64,000 nt of DNA from Streptomyces sp. BK239. GTDB taxonomy: Bacteria > Actinomycetota > Actinomycetes > Streptomycetales > Streptomycetaceae. Below are positions 9,620 to 21,898 of this stretch, piece by piece; positions within the stretch are counted from its first letter, which is position 1; each line of letters begins with the position of its first letter. The stretch covers positions 124,001 through 188,000 of the forward strand of contig NZ_SHKS01000005.1 in assembly GCF_004217285.1 (NCBI RefSeq). The letters run 5' to 3'. The position numbers and the translations under genes were made by a program. The notes beneath the pieces were generated by a model. The model worked only from the letters and a program-made list of their open reading frames with translations. It did not search any database and had not been told where the DNA came from.

Positions 9620-11584
9620 GTGGACAACCTGATTGCGCTGCTCGTCGCGGCGCCCCTGCTCGGAGCGGCGGTCCTGCTGCTCGGCGGCCGCAGGCTCGAC
9701 GCCGTCGGCCAGTGGGTCGGCACCGTGTTCGCGGCCGCCTCCTTCGTGATCGGCCTCGTCCTCTTCGCCGACATGCTCGGCAAGGAGGCCGACGACCGCA
9801 CGCTGACACAGCACCTGTTCAGCTGGATCCCCGTCGGGGGCTTCCAGGCGGACGTCGCCTTCCGCGTCGACCAGCTGTCGATGACCTTCGTACTGCTGAT
9901 CACGGGCGTGGGCTCGCTGATCCACCTGTACTCGGTCGGGTACATGGAGCACGACGAGCGCCGCCGCCGCTTCTTCGGCTACCTCAACCTGTTCCTCGCG
10001 GCGATGCTGCTGCTCGTCCTCGCCGACAACTACCTGCTGCTGTACGTCGGCTGGGAGGGCGTCGGTCTCGCCTCGTACCTGCTCATCGGCTTCTGGCAGC
10101 ACAAGCCGAGCGCCGCCACCGCCGCGAAGAAGGCCTTCCTGGTCAACCGAGTCGGCGACGTGGGCCTGTCGATCGCCATCATGCTGATGTTCACCACGTT
10201 CGGCACCTTCGCCTTCGGCCCGCTCCTCGGTACTCAGGAGAAGCCCGGGCTCGCCGGGGACGCCACCGAGGGACAGCTCACGGCGATCGCCCTGATGCTG
10301 CTGCTCGCGGCCTGCGGCAAGTCCGCCCAGGTGCCGCTGCAGTCCTGGCTCGGGGACGCCATGGAGGGCCCGACGCCGGTCTCCGCCCTCATCCACGCGG
10401 CGACCATGGTGACCGCGGGCGTCTACCTGATCGTCCGCTCCGCGGCGATCTTCAACGCGGCCCCCGACGCGCAGCTCGTCGTCACGGTCGTCGGCGCCGT
10501 CACGCTCCTGTTCGGTGCGATCGTCGGTTGCGCGAAGGACGACATCAAGAAGGCGCTGGCCGGCTCGACCATGTCGCAGATCGGCTACATGGTCCTCGCC
10601 GCCGGCCTCGGCCCCATCGGCTACGCCTTCGCGATCATGCACCTGGTCACGCACGGCTTCTTCAAGGCGGGCCTGTTCCTCGGGGCGGGCTCGGTGATGC
10701 ACGGCATGAACGACGAGGTCGACATGCGCAAGTACGGCGGCCTGCGCAAGTACATGCCGATCACCTTCGTCACCTTCGGCCTCGGCTACCTCGCGATCAT
10801 CGGCTTCCCGGGTCTGTCCGGCTTCTTCTCCAAGGACAAGATCATCGAGGCGGCGTTCGCCAAGGGGGGCGCCGAGGGCTGGATCCTCGGCGGCTGCGCG
10901 CTGCTGGGCGCGGCCATCACCGCGTACTACATGACGCGCGTGATGCTGATGACGTTCTTCGGCGAGGAGCGCTGGAAGAACCAGCCCACCCGCTCCCCCG
11001 AGGCGCCGAGCGCGGAGCCCGCCGCCGAACACCACGGCGAACACGGCGAGCCGCACCCGCACGAGTCGCCCAAGGTGATGACGGCCCCGATGATCGTGCT
11101 GGCCGTCGGATCGGTCTTCGCCGGCGGCTTCTTCAGCATCGGTGAGCGCTTCGTGCACTGGCTGGAGCCCGTCACCGGTTTCGAACACGGGCACCCGCCG
11201 GTCAGCGCCCTGACGGTCACGTTGTCCACGGTGGCCGTGATGATCCTGGGCGTCGCCGTCGCCTACGCCCAGTACGGCCGCCGCCCCGTCCCGGTCGTCG
11301 CCCCGCGCGGATCGCTGCTCACCCGGGCCGCCCGGCGGGACCTGTTCCAGGACGACTTCAACCACGTCGTCCTGGTGCGCGGCGGCGAGCACCTCACGCG
11401 GTCCCTGGTCTACGTCGACCACACCCTGGTCGACGGCGTCGTCAACGGCACCGCGGCCTCGGTCGGCGGCCTCTCCGGGCGCATGCGCAAGCTGCAGAAC
11501 GGCTTCGCGCGGTCCTACGCGGTCTCGATGTTCGGCGGTGCGGCGGTCCTCATCGCCGCGACCCTGCTGATGAGGGCGGTCTGA
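9620..11584 (+). CDS. nuoL: NADH-quinone oxidoreductase subunit L
   Basis: This 654-residue antiporter-like pump subunit (ND5) has about 16 membrane spans and a C-terminal lateral helix. Motifs include LLYVGWEGVGLASYLLIGFW with the conserved glutamate, VPLQSWLGDAMEGPTPVSAL, STMSQIGYMVLAAGLG and FPGLSGFFSKDKIIE. A histidine-rich loop around residues 455-485 (HHGEHGEPHPHE) lies between spans and could bind metal, but may just be a variable loop. The start is GTG at 9620, 15 nt after nuoK. Confidence 0.96.
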   Translation: MDNLIALLVAAPLLGAAVLLLGGRRLDAVGQWVGTVFAAASFVIGLVLFADMLGKEADDRTLTQHLFSWIPVGGFQADVAFRVDQLSMTFVLLITGVGSLIHLYSVGYMEHDERRRRFFGYLNLFLAAMLLLVLADNYLLLYVGWEGVGLASYLLIGFWQHKPSAATAAKKAFLVNRVGDVGLSIAIMLMFTTFGTFAFGPLLGTQEKPGLAGDATEGQLTAIALMLLLAACGKSAQVPLQSWLGDAMEGPTPVSALIHAATMVTAGVYLIVRSAAIFNAAPDAQLVVTVVGAVTLLFGAIVGCAKDDIKKALAGSTMSQIGYMVLAAGLGPIGYAFAIMHLVTHGFFKAGLFLGAGSVMHGMNDEVDMRKYGGLRKYMPITFVTFGLGYLAIIGFPGLSGFFSKDKIIEAAFAKGGAEGWILGGCALLGAAITAYYMTRVMLMTFFGEERWKNQPTRSPEAPSAEPAAEHHGEHGEPHPHESPKVMTAPMIVLAVGSVFAGGFFSIGERFVHWLEPVTGFEHGHPPVSALTVTLSTVAVMILGVAVAYAQYGRRPVPVVAPRGSLLTRAARRDLFQDDFNHVVLVRGGEHLTRSLVYVDHTLVDGVVNGTAASVGGLSGRMRKLQNGFARSYAVSMFGGAAVLIAATLLMRAV

Positions 11585-11589
11585 TACCG

Positions 11590-13161
11590 ATGTCCTTTCC
11601 CCTCCTGACAGCGACGGCCGCGCTCCCCGCGATCGGGGCGATCGCGACGGCCGCCGTGCCCGCCGCGCGGCGCAACGCCGCCAAGTCCCTGGCGCTGCTC
11701 GTCTCGCTCGCCACACTCGCCCTGGCGGTCGTCGTCCTGGTCCGCTTCGACCCGGACGGCGACCGCTACCAGCTCACCGAGTCCCACTCCTGGATCAAGG
11801 ACTTCGGCGTCCGCTACGAACTGGGCGTGGACGGCATCGCGGTGGCGCTCATCGCGCTCACCACACTGCTGATCCCGTTCATCATCCTGGCGGGCTGGAA
11901 CGACGCCGACCCGCTGGAGACCGGCAGCAGGCGCTGGCGGCCGACGCAGGGCTTCTTCGCCCTGATCCTGGCCGTCGAGGCGATGGTGATCATCTCCTTC
12001 GAGGCCACCGACGTCTTCCTCTTCTACATCTTCTTCGAAGCCATGCTCATCCCGATGTACTTCCTCATCGGCGGCTTCGGGGACCGTGCCCACGAACACG
12101 GCGAACAGGCGGCGTCCACGCAACGCACGTACGCCGCCGTGAAGTTCCTGCTCTACAACCTCGTGGGCGGGCTGATCATGCTGGCCGCGGTGATCGGGCT
12201 GTACGTGGTCGCCGGGAGCTTCTCGCTCACGGAGATCGCCGCAGCGCGGGCCAACGGCTCCCTCGACATGGCGACGAACACCGAACGCTGGCTGTTCCTG
12301 GGCTTCTTCTTCGCCTTCGCGGTCAAGGCGCCCCTGTGGCCGCTGCACACCTGGCTGCCCAACGCCATGGGCGAGTCCACCGCGCCGGTCGCCGTCCTCA
12401 TCACGGCGGTCGTCGACAAGGTGGGCACGTTCGCGATGCTCCGCTTCTGCCTCCAGCTCTTCCCGGAGGCGTCGAAGTGGGCGACGCCCGTCATCCTCGT
12501 CCTCGCCGTCGTCAGCATCGTCTACGGGGCGCTGCTCGCCGTGGGCCAGCGCGACCTCAAGCGGCTGGTGGCCTACGCGTCGATCTCGCACTTCGGCTTC
12601 ATCATCCTGGGCATCTTCGCGATGACCAGCCAGGGCCAGTCCGGTGCGACGCTCTACATGGTCAACCACGGCATCTCCACCGCCGCGCTCATGCTGGTCG
12701 CCGGCTTCCTGATCTCGCGGCGCGGCTCGCGGCTCATCGCCGACTACGGCGGGGTGCAGAAGGTCGCTCCGGTGCTCGCCGGCACGTTCCTCATCGGTGG
12801 TCTGGCGACCTTGTCGCTGCCCGGACTCGCCCCGTTCGTGAGCGAGTTCCTGGTGCTGGTCGGCACGTTCTCGCGGTATCCGGTGATCGGCGTCATCGCC
12901 ACCTCGGGCATCGTCCTGGCCGCGCTCTACACCCTGGTCCTCTACCAGAGGACCATGACCGGCCCGGTGAAACCGGAGGTCTCCGCGATGCCGGACCTCC
13001 GCGCGCGTGAACTCGTGGTCGTCGCCCCCCTGATCGCACTGCTGATCATCCTGGGCGTCTACCCGAAGCCCGTGACGGACATCGTCGACCCGGCGGTCAA
13101 ACAGACCCTGTCCGACGTACAGAAGAAGGACCCCCAGCCCGAGGTGGAGGCGGCCAAGTGA
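11590..13161 (+). CDS. nuoM: NADH-quinone oxidoreductase subunit M
   Basis: This 523-residue antiporter-like subunit (ND4) belongs to the proton-pumping arm. It has about 14 membrane spans, with FYIFFEAMLIPMYFLIGGFG (conserved glutamate) and PLWPLHTWLPNAMGESTAPV, the typical NuoM signature. The C-terminus is a short hydrophilic tail. The start is ATG at 11590, just after the nuoL stop. nuoN overlaps its stop by 4 nt. Confidence 0.96.
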   Translation: MSFPLLTATAALPAIGAIATAAVPAARRNAAKSLALLVSLATLALAVVVLVRFDPDGDRYQLTESHSWIKDFGVRYELGVDGIAVALIALTTLLIPFIILAGWNDADPLETGSRRWRPTQGFFALILAVEAMVIISFEATDVFLFYIFFEAMLIPMYFLIGGFGDRAHEHGEQAASTQRTYAAVKFLLYNLVGGLIMLAAVIGLYVVAGSFSLTEIAAARANGSLDMATNTERWLFLGFFFAFAVKAPLWPLHTWLPNAMGESTAPVAVLITAVVDKVGTFAMLRFCLQLFPEASKWATPVILVLAVVSIVYGALLAVGQRDLKRLVAYASISHFGFIILGIFAMTSQGQSGATLYMVNHGISTAALMLVAGFLISRRGSRLIADYGGVQKVAPVLAGTFLIGGLATLSLPGLAPFVSEFLVLVGTFSRYPVIGVIATSGIVLAALYTLVLYQRTMTGPVKPEVSAMPDLRARELVVVAPLIALLIILGVYPKPVTDIVDPAVKQTLSDVQKKDPQPEVEAAK

Positions 13162-14807
13162 GCACAGCAGTCGTCCACAGCCTGTGGACAACCGCGGCCG
13201 ACCCGATCTCGAAGATCGACGCGCCGAAGATCGAATACGCACAGCTGTCGCCCACCCTGATCGTCGTGGGAGCGGCGATCGTCGGGGTGCTGGTCGAGGC
13301 ACTCGTCCCGCGCAAGCACCGCTACTACGCGCAACTGTTCGTCTCCGTCGTCGCCCTGGCCGCCGCCTTCGCCGCGGTCGTGGCTCTCGCGGCGGACGGT
13401 TACGGCACGACCAAGGCACGCATCGCCGCGATGGGAGCGATCGCCGTCGACGGGCCGGCCCTGTTCCTGCAGGGCACGATCCTGCTGGCCGCCCTGGTCG
13501 GCCTGTTCACCTTCGCCGAACGGCGGCTGGACCCCGAATCCCACGGCAACCGCGTCGACTCCTTCGCCGCCCAGGCCGCCTCGGTGCCGGGCAGCGACAG
13601 CGAGAAGGCGGCGGTGAAGGCCGGTTTCACCACGACCGAGGTCTTCCCGCTCCTGCTGTTCGCGGTCGCGGGCATGCTGGTCTTCCCGTCGGCCAACGAC
13701 CTGCTGACCCTCTTCATCGCCCTGGAAGTCTTCTCGCTCCCGCTGTACCTCCTGTGCGCGCTGGCCCGTCGCAAGCGGCTCATGTCGCAGGAGGCCGCGG
13801 TCAAGTACTTCCTGCTGGGCGCGTTCGCCTCGGCGTTCACGCTGTTCGGCATCGCCCTCGTCTACGGGTACGCCGGCTCGGTCTCCTACGCGACCGTCGC
13901 GCAGGTCGTCGACGGCACGGTCACCGACGTGAGCCCGGCGCTCGCCGACACCATGGGCAACGACGCGCTGCTCCTCATCGGCGCCGCCATGATCGTCATG
14001 GGCCTGCTGTTCAAGGTGGGCGCGGTGCCGTTCCACATGTGGACGCCCGACGTCTACCAGGGCGCGCCCACGCCGGTCACCGGCTTCATGGCCGCCGCGA
14101 CCAAGGTGGCCGCCTTCGGCGCGCTGCTGCGGATCCTGTACGTCGTCCTGCCCGGCCTGCGCTGGGACTGGCGGCCGGTGATGTGGGGCGTGGCGATCGT
14201 CACCATGCTGGGCGGCGCGATCGTCGCGATCACGCAGACCGACATCAAGCGGCTTCTGGCGTACTCGTCGATCGCCCACGCCGGATTCATCCTCGCGGGT
14301 GTCATCGCGACCACCCCTGACGGAGTCTCCTCCGTCCTCTTCTACCTCGCCGCGTACTCCTTCGTGACGATCGGCGCGTTCGCCGTGGTCACCCTGGTGC
14401 GCGACGCCGGCGGCGAGGCCACCCACCTGTCCAAGTGGGCCGGGCTGGGCCGTCGCTCGCCCTTGGTGGCGGCGGTGTTCGCGGTGTTCCTGCTCGCCTT
14501 CGCCGGCATCCCGCTGACCAGCGGTTTCGCCGGGAAGTTCGCCGTGTTCAAGGCGGCGGCGGAAGGCGGTGCGGCACCGCTGGTCGTGGTCGGTGTGATC
14601 TCCTCGGCGATCGCCGCGTTCTTCTACATCCGTGTCATCGTGCTGATGTTCTTCAGCGAACCGCGACCGGAGGGCCCGACCGTCGCCGTGCCGTCACCGC
14701 TGACGACGACGGCGATCGCGGTGGGCCTGGCGGTGACCGTGGTCCTCGGCGTGGCACCGCAGTACTTCCTGGATCTGGCGGGACAGGCGGGCGTCTTCGT
14801 GCGCTGA
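13158..14807 (+). CDS. nuoN: NADH-quinone oxidoreductase subunit N
   Basis: This 549-residue antiporter-like subunit (ND2) is the last gene of the operon. Typical motifs are LFIALEVFSLPLYLLCALAR, KVGAVPFHMWTPDVYQGAPT and LLAYSSIAHAGFILAG. A loop of about 40 residues around position 140 separates the N-terminal helices from the core, which is usual in actinobacteria. The GTG start overlaps nuoM. A strong hairpin lies about 30 nt after the stop. Confidence 0.96.
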   Translation: MSTAVVHSLWTTAADPISKIDAPKIEYAQLSPTLIVVGAAIVGVLVEALVPRKHRYYAQLFVSVVALAAAFAAVVALAADGYGTTKARIAAMGAIAVDGPALFLQGTILLAALVGLFTFAERRLDPESHGNRVDSFAAQAASVPGSDSEKAAVKAGFTTTEVFPLLLFAVAGMLVFPSANDLLTLFIALEVFSLPLYLLCALARRKRLMSQEAAVKYFLLGAFASAFTLFGIALVYGYAGSVSYATVAQVVDGTVTDVSPALADTMGNDALLLIGAAMIVMGLLFKVGAVPFHMWTPDVYQGAPTPVTGFMAAATKVAAFGALLRILYVVLPGLRWDWRPVMWGVAIVTMLGGAIVAITQTDIKRLLAYSSIAHAGFILAGVIATTPDGVSSVLFYLAAYSFVTIGAFAVVTLVRDAGGEATHLSKWAGLGRRSPLVAAVFAVFLLAFAGIPLTSGFAGKFAVFKAAAEGGAAPLVVVGVISSAIAAFFYIRVIVLMFFSEPRPEGPTVAVPSPLTTTAIAVGLAVTVVLGVAPQYFLDLAGQAGVFVR

Positions 14808-14836
14808 CACCGCCCGAGGCTCCTGCCGCCCTCGGT

Positions 14837-14871
14837 TCGGCCCGGCCCCCGCTCACGGGGCGCCGGGCCGA
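14837..14871 (+). terminator. hairpin after nuoN, likely nuo operon terminator
   Basis: The 10-nt arms TCGGCCCGGC and GCCGGGCCGA pair perfectly, and inside them CCCCG pairs with CGGGG around a CTCA loop. This gives a near-continuous 15-bp GC stem. There is no U-tract, which is usual for Streptomyces terminators. It lies between nuoN and recQ. Confidence 0.75.
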
Positions 14872-14971
14872 GCCGTGTGCCGGGGCGAGCCTGTGGATAA
14901 CTCCGGCGGTGTCAGTCCTGACGCCTATGGTGGAGGCAGTGGTCGAGGGACGACGTACGGGGGACGAGACG

Positions 14972-16975
<2,004 letters not shown>

Positions 16976-17230
16976 GGCTCGCCACGGAGGCGCCGGCGTT
17001 GATCGTCGGGACCATCGAACCGGTGGGCACGGTGTAGCTTGAGCGCCTCGCCGTAAGGGCAGCGTGCACCTCTCTGCCCTCCAGTGGCCCCTCTCCGACC
17101 TCACTGCCCTGCCGTTGGCCCAGGTCTGACGCGCCGGCTTTCCGCCCGCCGCCATCCGGCGTGGAAAGCGGTGACGCCTGGAGGAGGCGCCCACCCCGCT
17201 CTCCGCGCGGTCGGGTGTGCTCGGACGGCC

Positions 17231-20133
17231 TCAGAGCCCCCGCGCCGCGTACGCCCTGACGTCCGCGTCCGTGTCCGTCGTCGCCGTGGCGAGGGCTGCC
17301 CTGGCGGCGTCGGTGGCGCGGTGTCGGGTCAGGGCCAGCACGGCGGCCTTGCGGACGTCGCCGTTCGGGTCGGCCAGGGCCTTGGCGAGCACCGGAACCG
17401 CTGTGTCGGGGTCCGTGGCGGACAGGGCGGTGGCGGCGCCGGCCCGGACCTGCCACGCCGGGTCGCCCAGGGCGCTCACCGCGGCAGCGGCGAGCGGTGC
17501 GGGGCAGCCGGTGGTGCCGAGCGCCCCGTAGGCGGCCGCGCGGACCAGGGCGTCGGGATCGGCGATGAGGGAGGTGAGGGCAGTGCGGACGGAGGTGACG
17601 TCGGCTCGTGTCAGGGTGTCCGTGCTCCCGCCCGGGCCGGTGTCGGCGTCGGAGTCGGTGCTGGGGCCGGCGGCGGAGCCGTTCGACGGGGCGTCGGCCA
17701 GGCGGCCCGCGGCCACGGTGGCCAGGGCCTTGGCGAGGGTGACGCGGACCTCGCGGGACGGGTCGGCGGGGGCCGCGTGGGCGAGTTCGGCGGCGGCGTC
17801 GACGGAGACCAGAGCGCGGACCGCCTCGATGCGGACGGTGATGTCGGCGTCCGCGAGGGAGCCCGCGAACAGACCGGCGTCGCCCAGGCGCAGCGCGCGC
17901 AGCACGTCGAGCGCGGCGGCGCGGACGACGGGGTCGGGCTCGGCCAGAGCGGCGGAGAGGCCGTCGCGCAGGGCCGGTTCGGGCGGCAGGGTCTCGACGA
18001 GTTCGCGCAGTGACGCCGCGGCGGCGGCCCGCACCTCGGGGGCGGTGTCCCGCAGCGCCCCGGCGAGTGCGGTCCCGGTGCCGGGCGGGACCGTCTCGGT
18101 CAGGACGGAGACCGCCTCGCGCCGGACAGCGGGGGCCGGATCGGTGAGATAGGGGCGCAGGGCGTCGAGGTCGGGCTGTTCCTCGGCGAGGGCGACCAGG
18201 GTGAGGAGGCGGGACGAGGACTCTTCCGGGGCGGGCCCGGTGACCGGAAGGGCGGGGGATTCGACGTCGTCGGGCGACGGCGAGGTCCCACCGGGGTGGG
18301 TCGCCACGGGCGCCACCTCGCGCGAGCCGGCCGTTGCCACGTCCTCGGCGTGGACCTCGCCGAGATGCCGGGAAGGGCCGCCGACGGGGGTGAACTCCTC
18401 GACCGGGACCAGATAGGGGGCCACGGGACGGGCCGTGAACTCCATGGTGCCAGAGGGGGACTTGTGCAGATCGAGGTGGTGGAACCAGGAGGCGTCGTCG
18501 CGGCCGGGGTGGTCGAGGCGGTCGTGGTAGAGGCCCCAGCGGGACTCCGTACGGGCGAGGGAGGCGCGCGCGGCCATCTCTGCGCAGTCGCGGATGAAGG
18601 TGACCTCGGCGCAGCGCATGAGTTCGTGCGGGGTGTGCGCGCCCATCGCCGCGATGTCGTCGTGCATGCGCTCGAACGCCTCCAGGGCCAGGGAGAGCCG
18701 GGCGCCCGACTTCGGCGGGGCCACGTAGTCGTTCACGAAGCGGCGCAGCTTGTACTCGACCTGGGTCTGCGGCGCGCCGTCCGGGTTGCGCAGCGGGCGG
18801 TAGACCAGCTCGTGCGCCTCCCGGAGCTGCTCGGCGGGCAGGTCGCCCTCGTACGCGCGGTACTGCGCGGCGTCGGAGCCGGCGAGGTCGCCGTAGACGA
18901 ACGCGCCGATCATGTAGTTGTGCGGGACGCAGGCCAGGTCACCGGCGGCGTACAGGCGGGGCACGGTCGTGCGGGCGTGGTCGTCGACGCGGACGCCGGA
19001 GGCGGAGTGCCCGCCGCACAGGCCGATCTCGGAGATGTGCATCTCGATGTCGTGGGTGCGGTAGTCGTGGCCGCGGCCGGAGTGGAAGGTGCCTCGGGTG
19101 GGGCGCTCGGTGGTGTGCAGGATCGACTCCAGCGCGGAGACCGACTCCTCGGGGAGATGGCTCAGCTTCAGGTACACGGGCCCCCGGTCGGAGGCGACCT
19201 CGGCCGCGAACTCCGCCATCATCTGGCCCGACCAGTAGTCGGAGTCGACGAAGCGCTCGCCGTGCCGGTTGACCTGGTAGCCGCCGAAGGGGTTGGCGAC
19301 GTAGGCGCAGGCCGGGCCGTTGTAGTCCTTGATCAGCGGGTTGATCTGGAAGCACTCGATGCCGGTCAGCTCGGCGCCCGCGTGGTACGCCATGGCGTAG
19401 CCGTCGCCCGCGTTGGTCGGGTTCTCGTACGTGCCGTACAGGTAGCCGGAGGCGGGCAGGCCGAGCCGGCCGCACGGTCCGGTCGCGAGGATGACCGCGC
19501 CCGCGCGGACCGTCACGAACTGACCGGTGCGGGTGTTGAAGCCCGCGGCGCCCACGGCGCGCCCCTCGGCCGTGAGCACGCGCACCGGCATCACCCGGTT
19601 CTCGATGCGGATCCGCTCCCGCATCTCCCGCCGCCGGAGCTGCCGGTACAGCACCTTCTTGACGTCCTTGCCCTCCGGCATGGGCAGGACGTAGGAACCG
19701 GAGCGGTGGACCTGGCGGACCGCGTACTCACCGTGCTCGTCCTTCTCGAACTTCACGCCGTACGACTCCAGCCGCTGCACCATGGCGAATCCGCGGGTGG
19801 CGGTCTGGCGGACGGTGGACTGGTCGACGATTCCGTCGTTGGCGCGGGTGATCTCGGCGACGTAGTCGTCGGGTTCGGCGCGGCCCGGGATGACCGCGTT
19901 GTTGACGCCGTCCATGCCCATGGCGAGCGCGCCCGAGTGGCGCACGTGCGCCTTCTCCAGCAGCAGGACGTTCGCGCCCTGTTCGGCCGCGGTCAGCGCC
20001 GCCATGGTGCCGGCGGTGCCGCCGCCGATGACGAGGACGTCGCAGCTCAGTTCCTCGGCGTCGGCGAGCGCGGGGATCTGCGCGAGGGCGTTGGCGGGGG
20101 GTGTGTTGACGGGGGTGGCCACCGGGGTGCCTT

Positions 20134-20137
<4 letters not shown>
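17231..20137 (-). CDS. AprA/FrdA-like FAD oxidoreductase fused to HEAT repeats
   Basis: This 968-residue protein has an N-terminal FAD-binding region (VIGGGTAGTMAAL at about residue 36) that resembles the adenylylsulfate reductase alpha subunit more than succinate dehydrogenase. It shares the pattern HSGALAMGMDGVNN, RGPVYLKL, GLCGGHSASGV and LYAAGDLACVPHNYMIGAF. A helical SDH-like C-terminal domain follows to about residue 590. After a proline-rich linker, residues 638-968 form HEAT-like helical repeats (units such as DPAPAVRREAVSVL and DPAWQVRAGAATAL). The GTG start overlaps the ABC ATPase stop (GTGA). The partner is probably the ferredoxin at 23274. The substrate is unknown; a sulfur compound or oxyanion is inference. 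Confidence 0.85.
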
Positions 20138-20950
<813 letters not shown>

Positions 20951-20967
<17 letters not shown>

Positions 20968-21898
20968 CGCGTGCCTCCTCGGCGTCGGATGCGGAACCCC
21001 GGCGCGGGGATCCCCCGAGCACGGAGCCCCTGCGAGCGGATCCCTTGGCCGCGGGGGCGGCAGCGGACGGCGTCGGCGCGCCGGCCCGGGGGGTGCGGAG
21101 CCGGGCCCCGGGGACGTACGACGTCCTGGGCAGCCAGCGGGTCAGCCGGCGGCCCAGGAGCTCCACGGCGGTGGAGGTGAGCCAGCCGAGCACGCCGATG
21201 GTGACCATGCCGACGAAGACGCCCGGGTAGTTGACGATCGTGTAGTCCTGCCAGGTGCGGTAGCCGACGCCGTACTGGCCGGAGATCATCTCTGCGGAGA
21301 TCACGCAGATCCACGACACGCCGATGCCGACCGACAGGCCGCCGAAGATGCCGGGCAGCGCCCCCGGCAGGACGACGGAGCCGAGGATCCGCCACCGGCC
21401 GCCGCCCATGGTGCTCACCGCCTCCTCCCAGACGGGGGTGAGCGCCCGGACCGCGTGGCGCGTGGACACCAGGACGGGGAAGAACGCGGCGGTGAAGGTG
21501 ATGAAGACGATGCCCTGCTCGTTGGAGGGGAAGAGCAGGATCGCGACGGGGACCAGGGCGATCGCCGGGATCGGGCGGACGACTTCGAGGACCGGGCCGA
21601 GCAGGTCCTCGGCGAGCCGTGAACGCGCCACGAGCACGCCCGTGGCCACTCCCAGGACGGCGGCCAGGAGGAACCCGGTGAGGATGCGGGTGAGGCTGTC
21701 GGCGAGGTCGGTCCAGTAGTCGCCGCCGGCCAGGCGGTCGGCGAAGGCGTGGGCGACCTCGGTGACCGTCGGGAACTGCGAGAAACGCAGCCACAGGTCG
21801 ACGTCCAGGCTGGTCAGCAGCTGCCACAGACCGAGGGCGGCGGCGAGGGAGAGCAGCCGGAGGGCGTAGCGGCCCACGCGTGGGGCGGGCCGGCTCAC
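20951..21898 (-). CDS. ABC transporter permease, TauC/SsuC type
   Basis: This 315-residue protein has about six hydrophobic spans and the BPD-type EAA loop (EEAVSTMGGGRWRILGSVVL, then PGALPGIFGGLSVGIG), typical of SsuC/TauC/NrtB permeases. The C-terminus is a basic, low-complexity tail. The GTG start at 21898 overlaps the stop of the binding-protein gene. The family imports sulfonates, nitrate, bicarbonate or thiamine precursors; the sequence alone does not say which. Confidence 0.92.

Noticed and set aside
9179..11716. Minus-strand open frame of 845 codons across nuoK and nuoL
   Set aside because: Composition is Arg/Asp/Glu/Gly-rich without domains and lies opposite well-conserved complex I subunits.
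16976..17230. 255-nt gap between recQ and the flavoprotein gene, checked for a small gene or RNA
   Set aside because: No tRNA-like fold, ribosome binding site or convincing open frame was seen.
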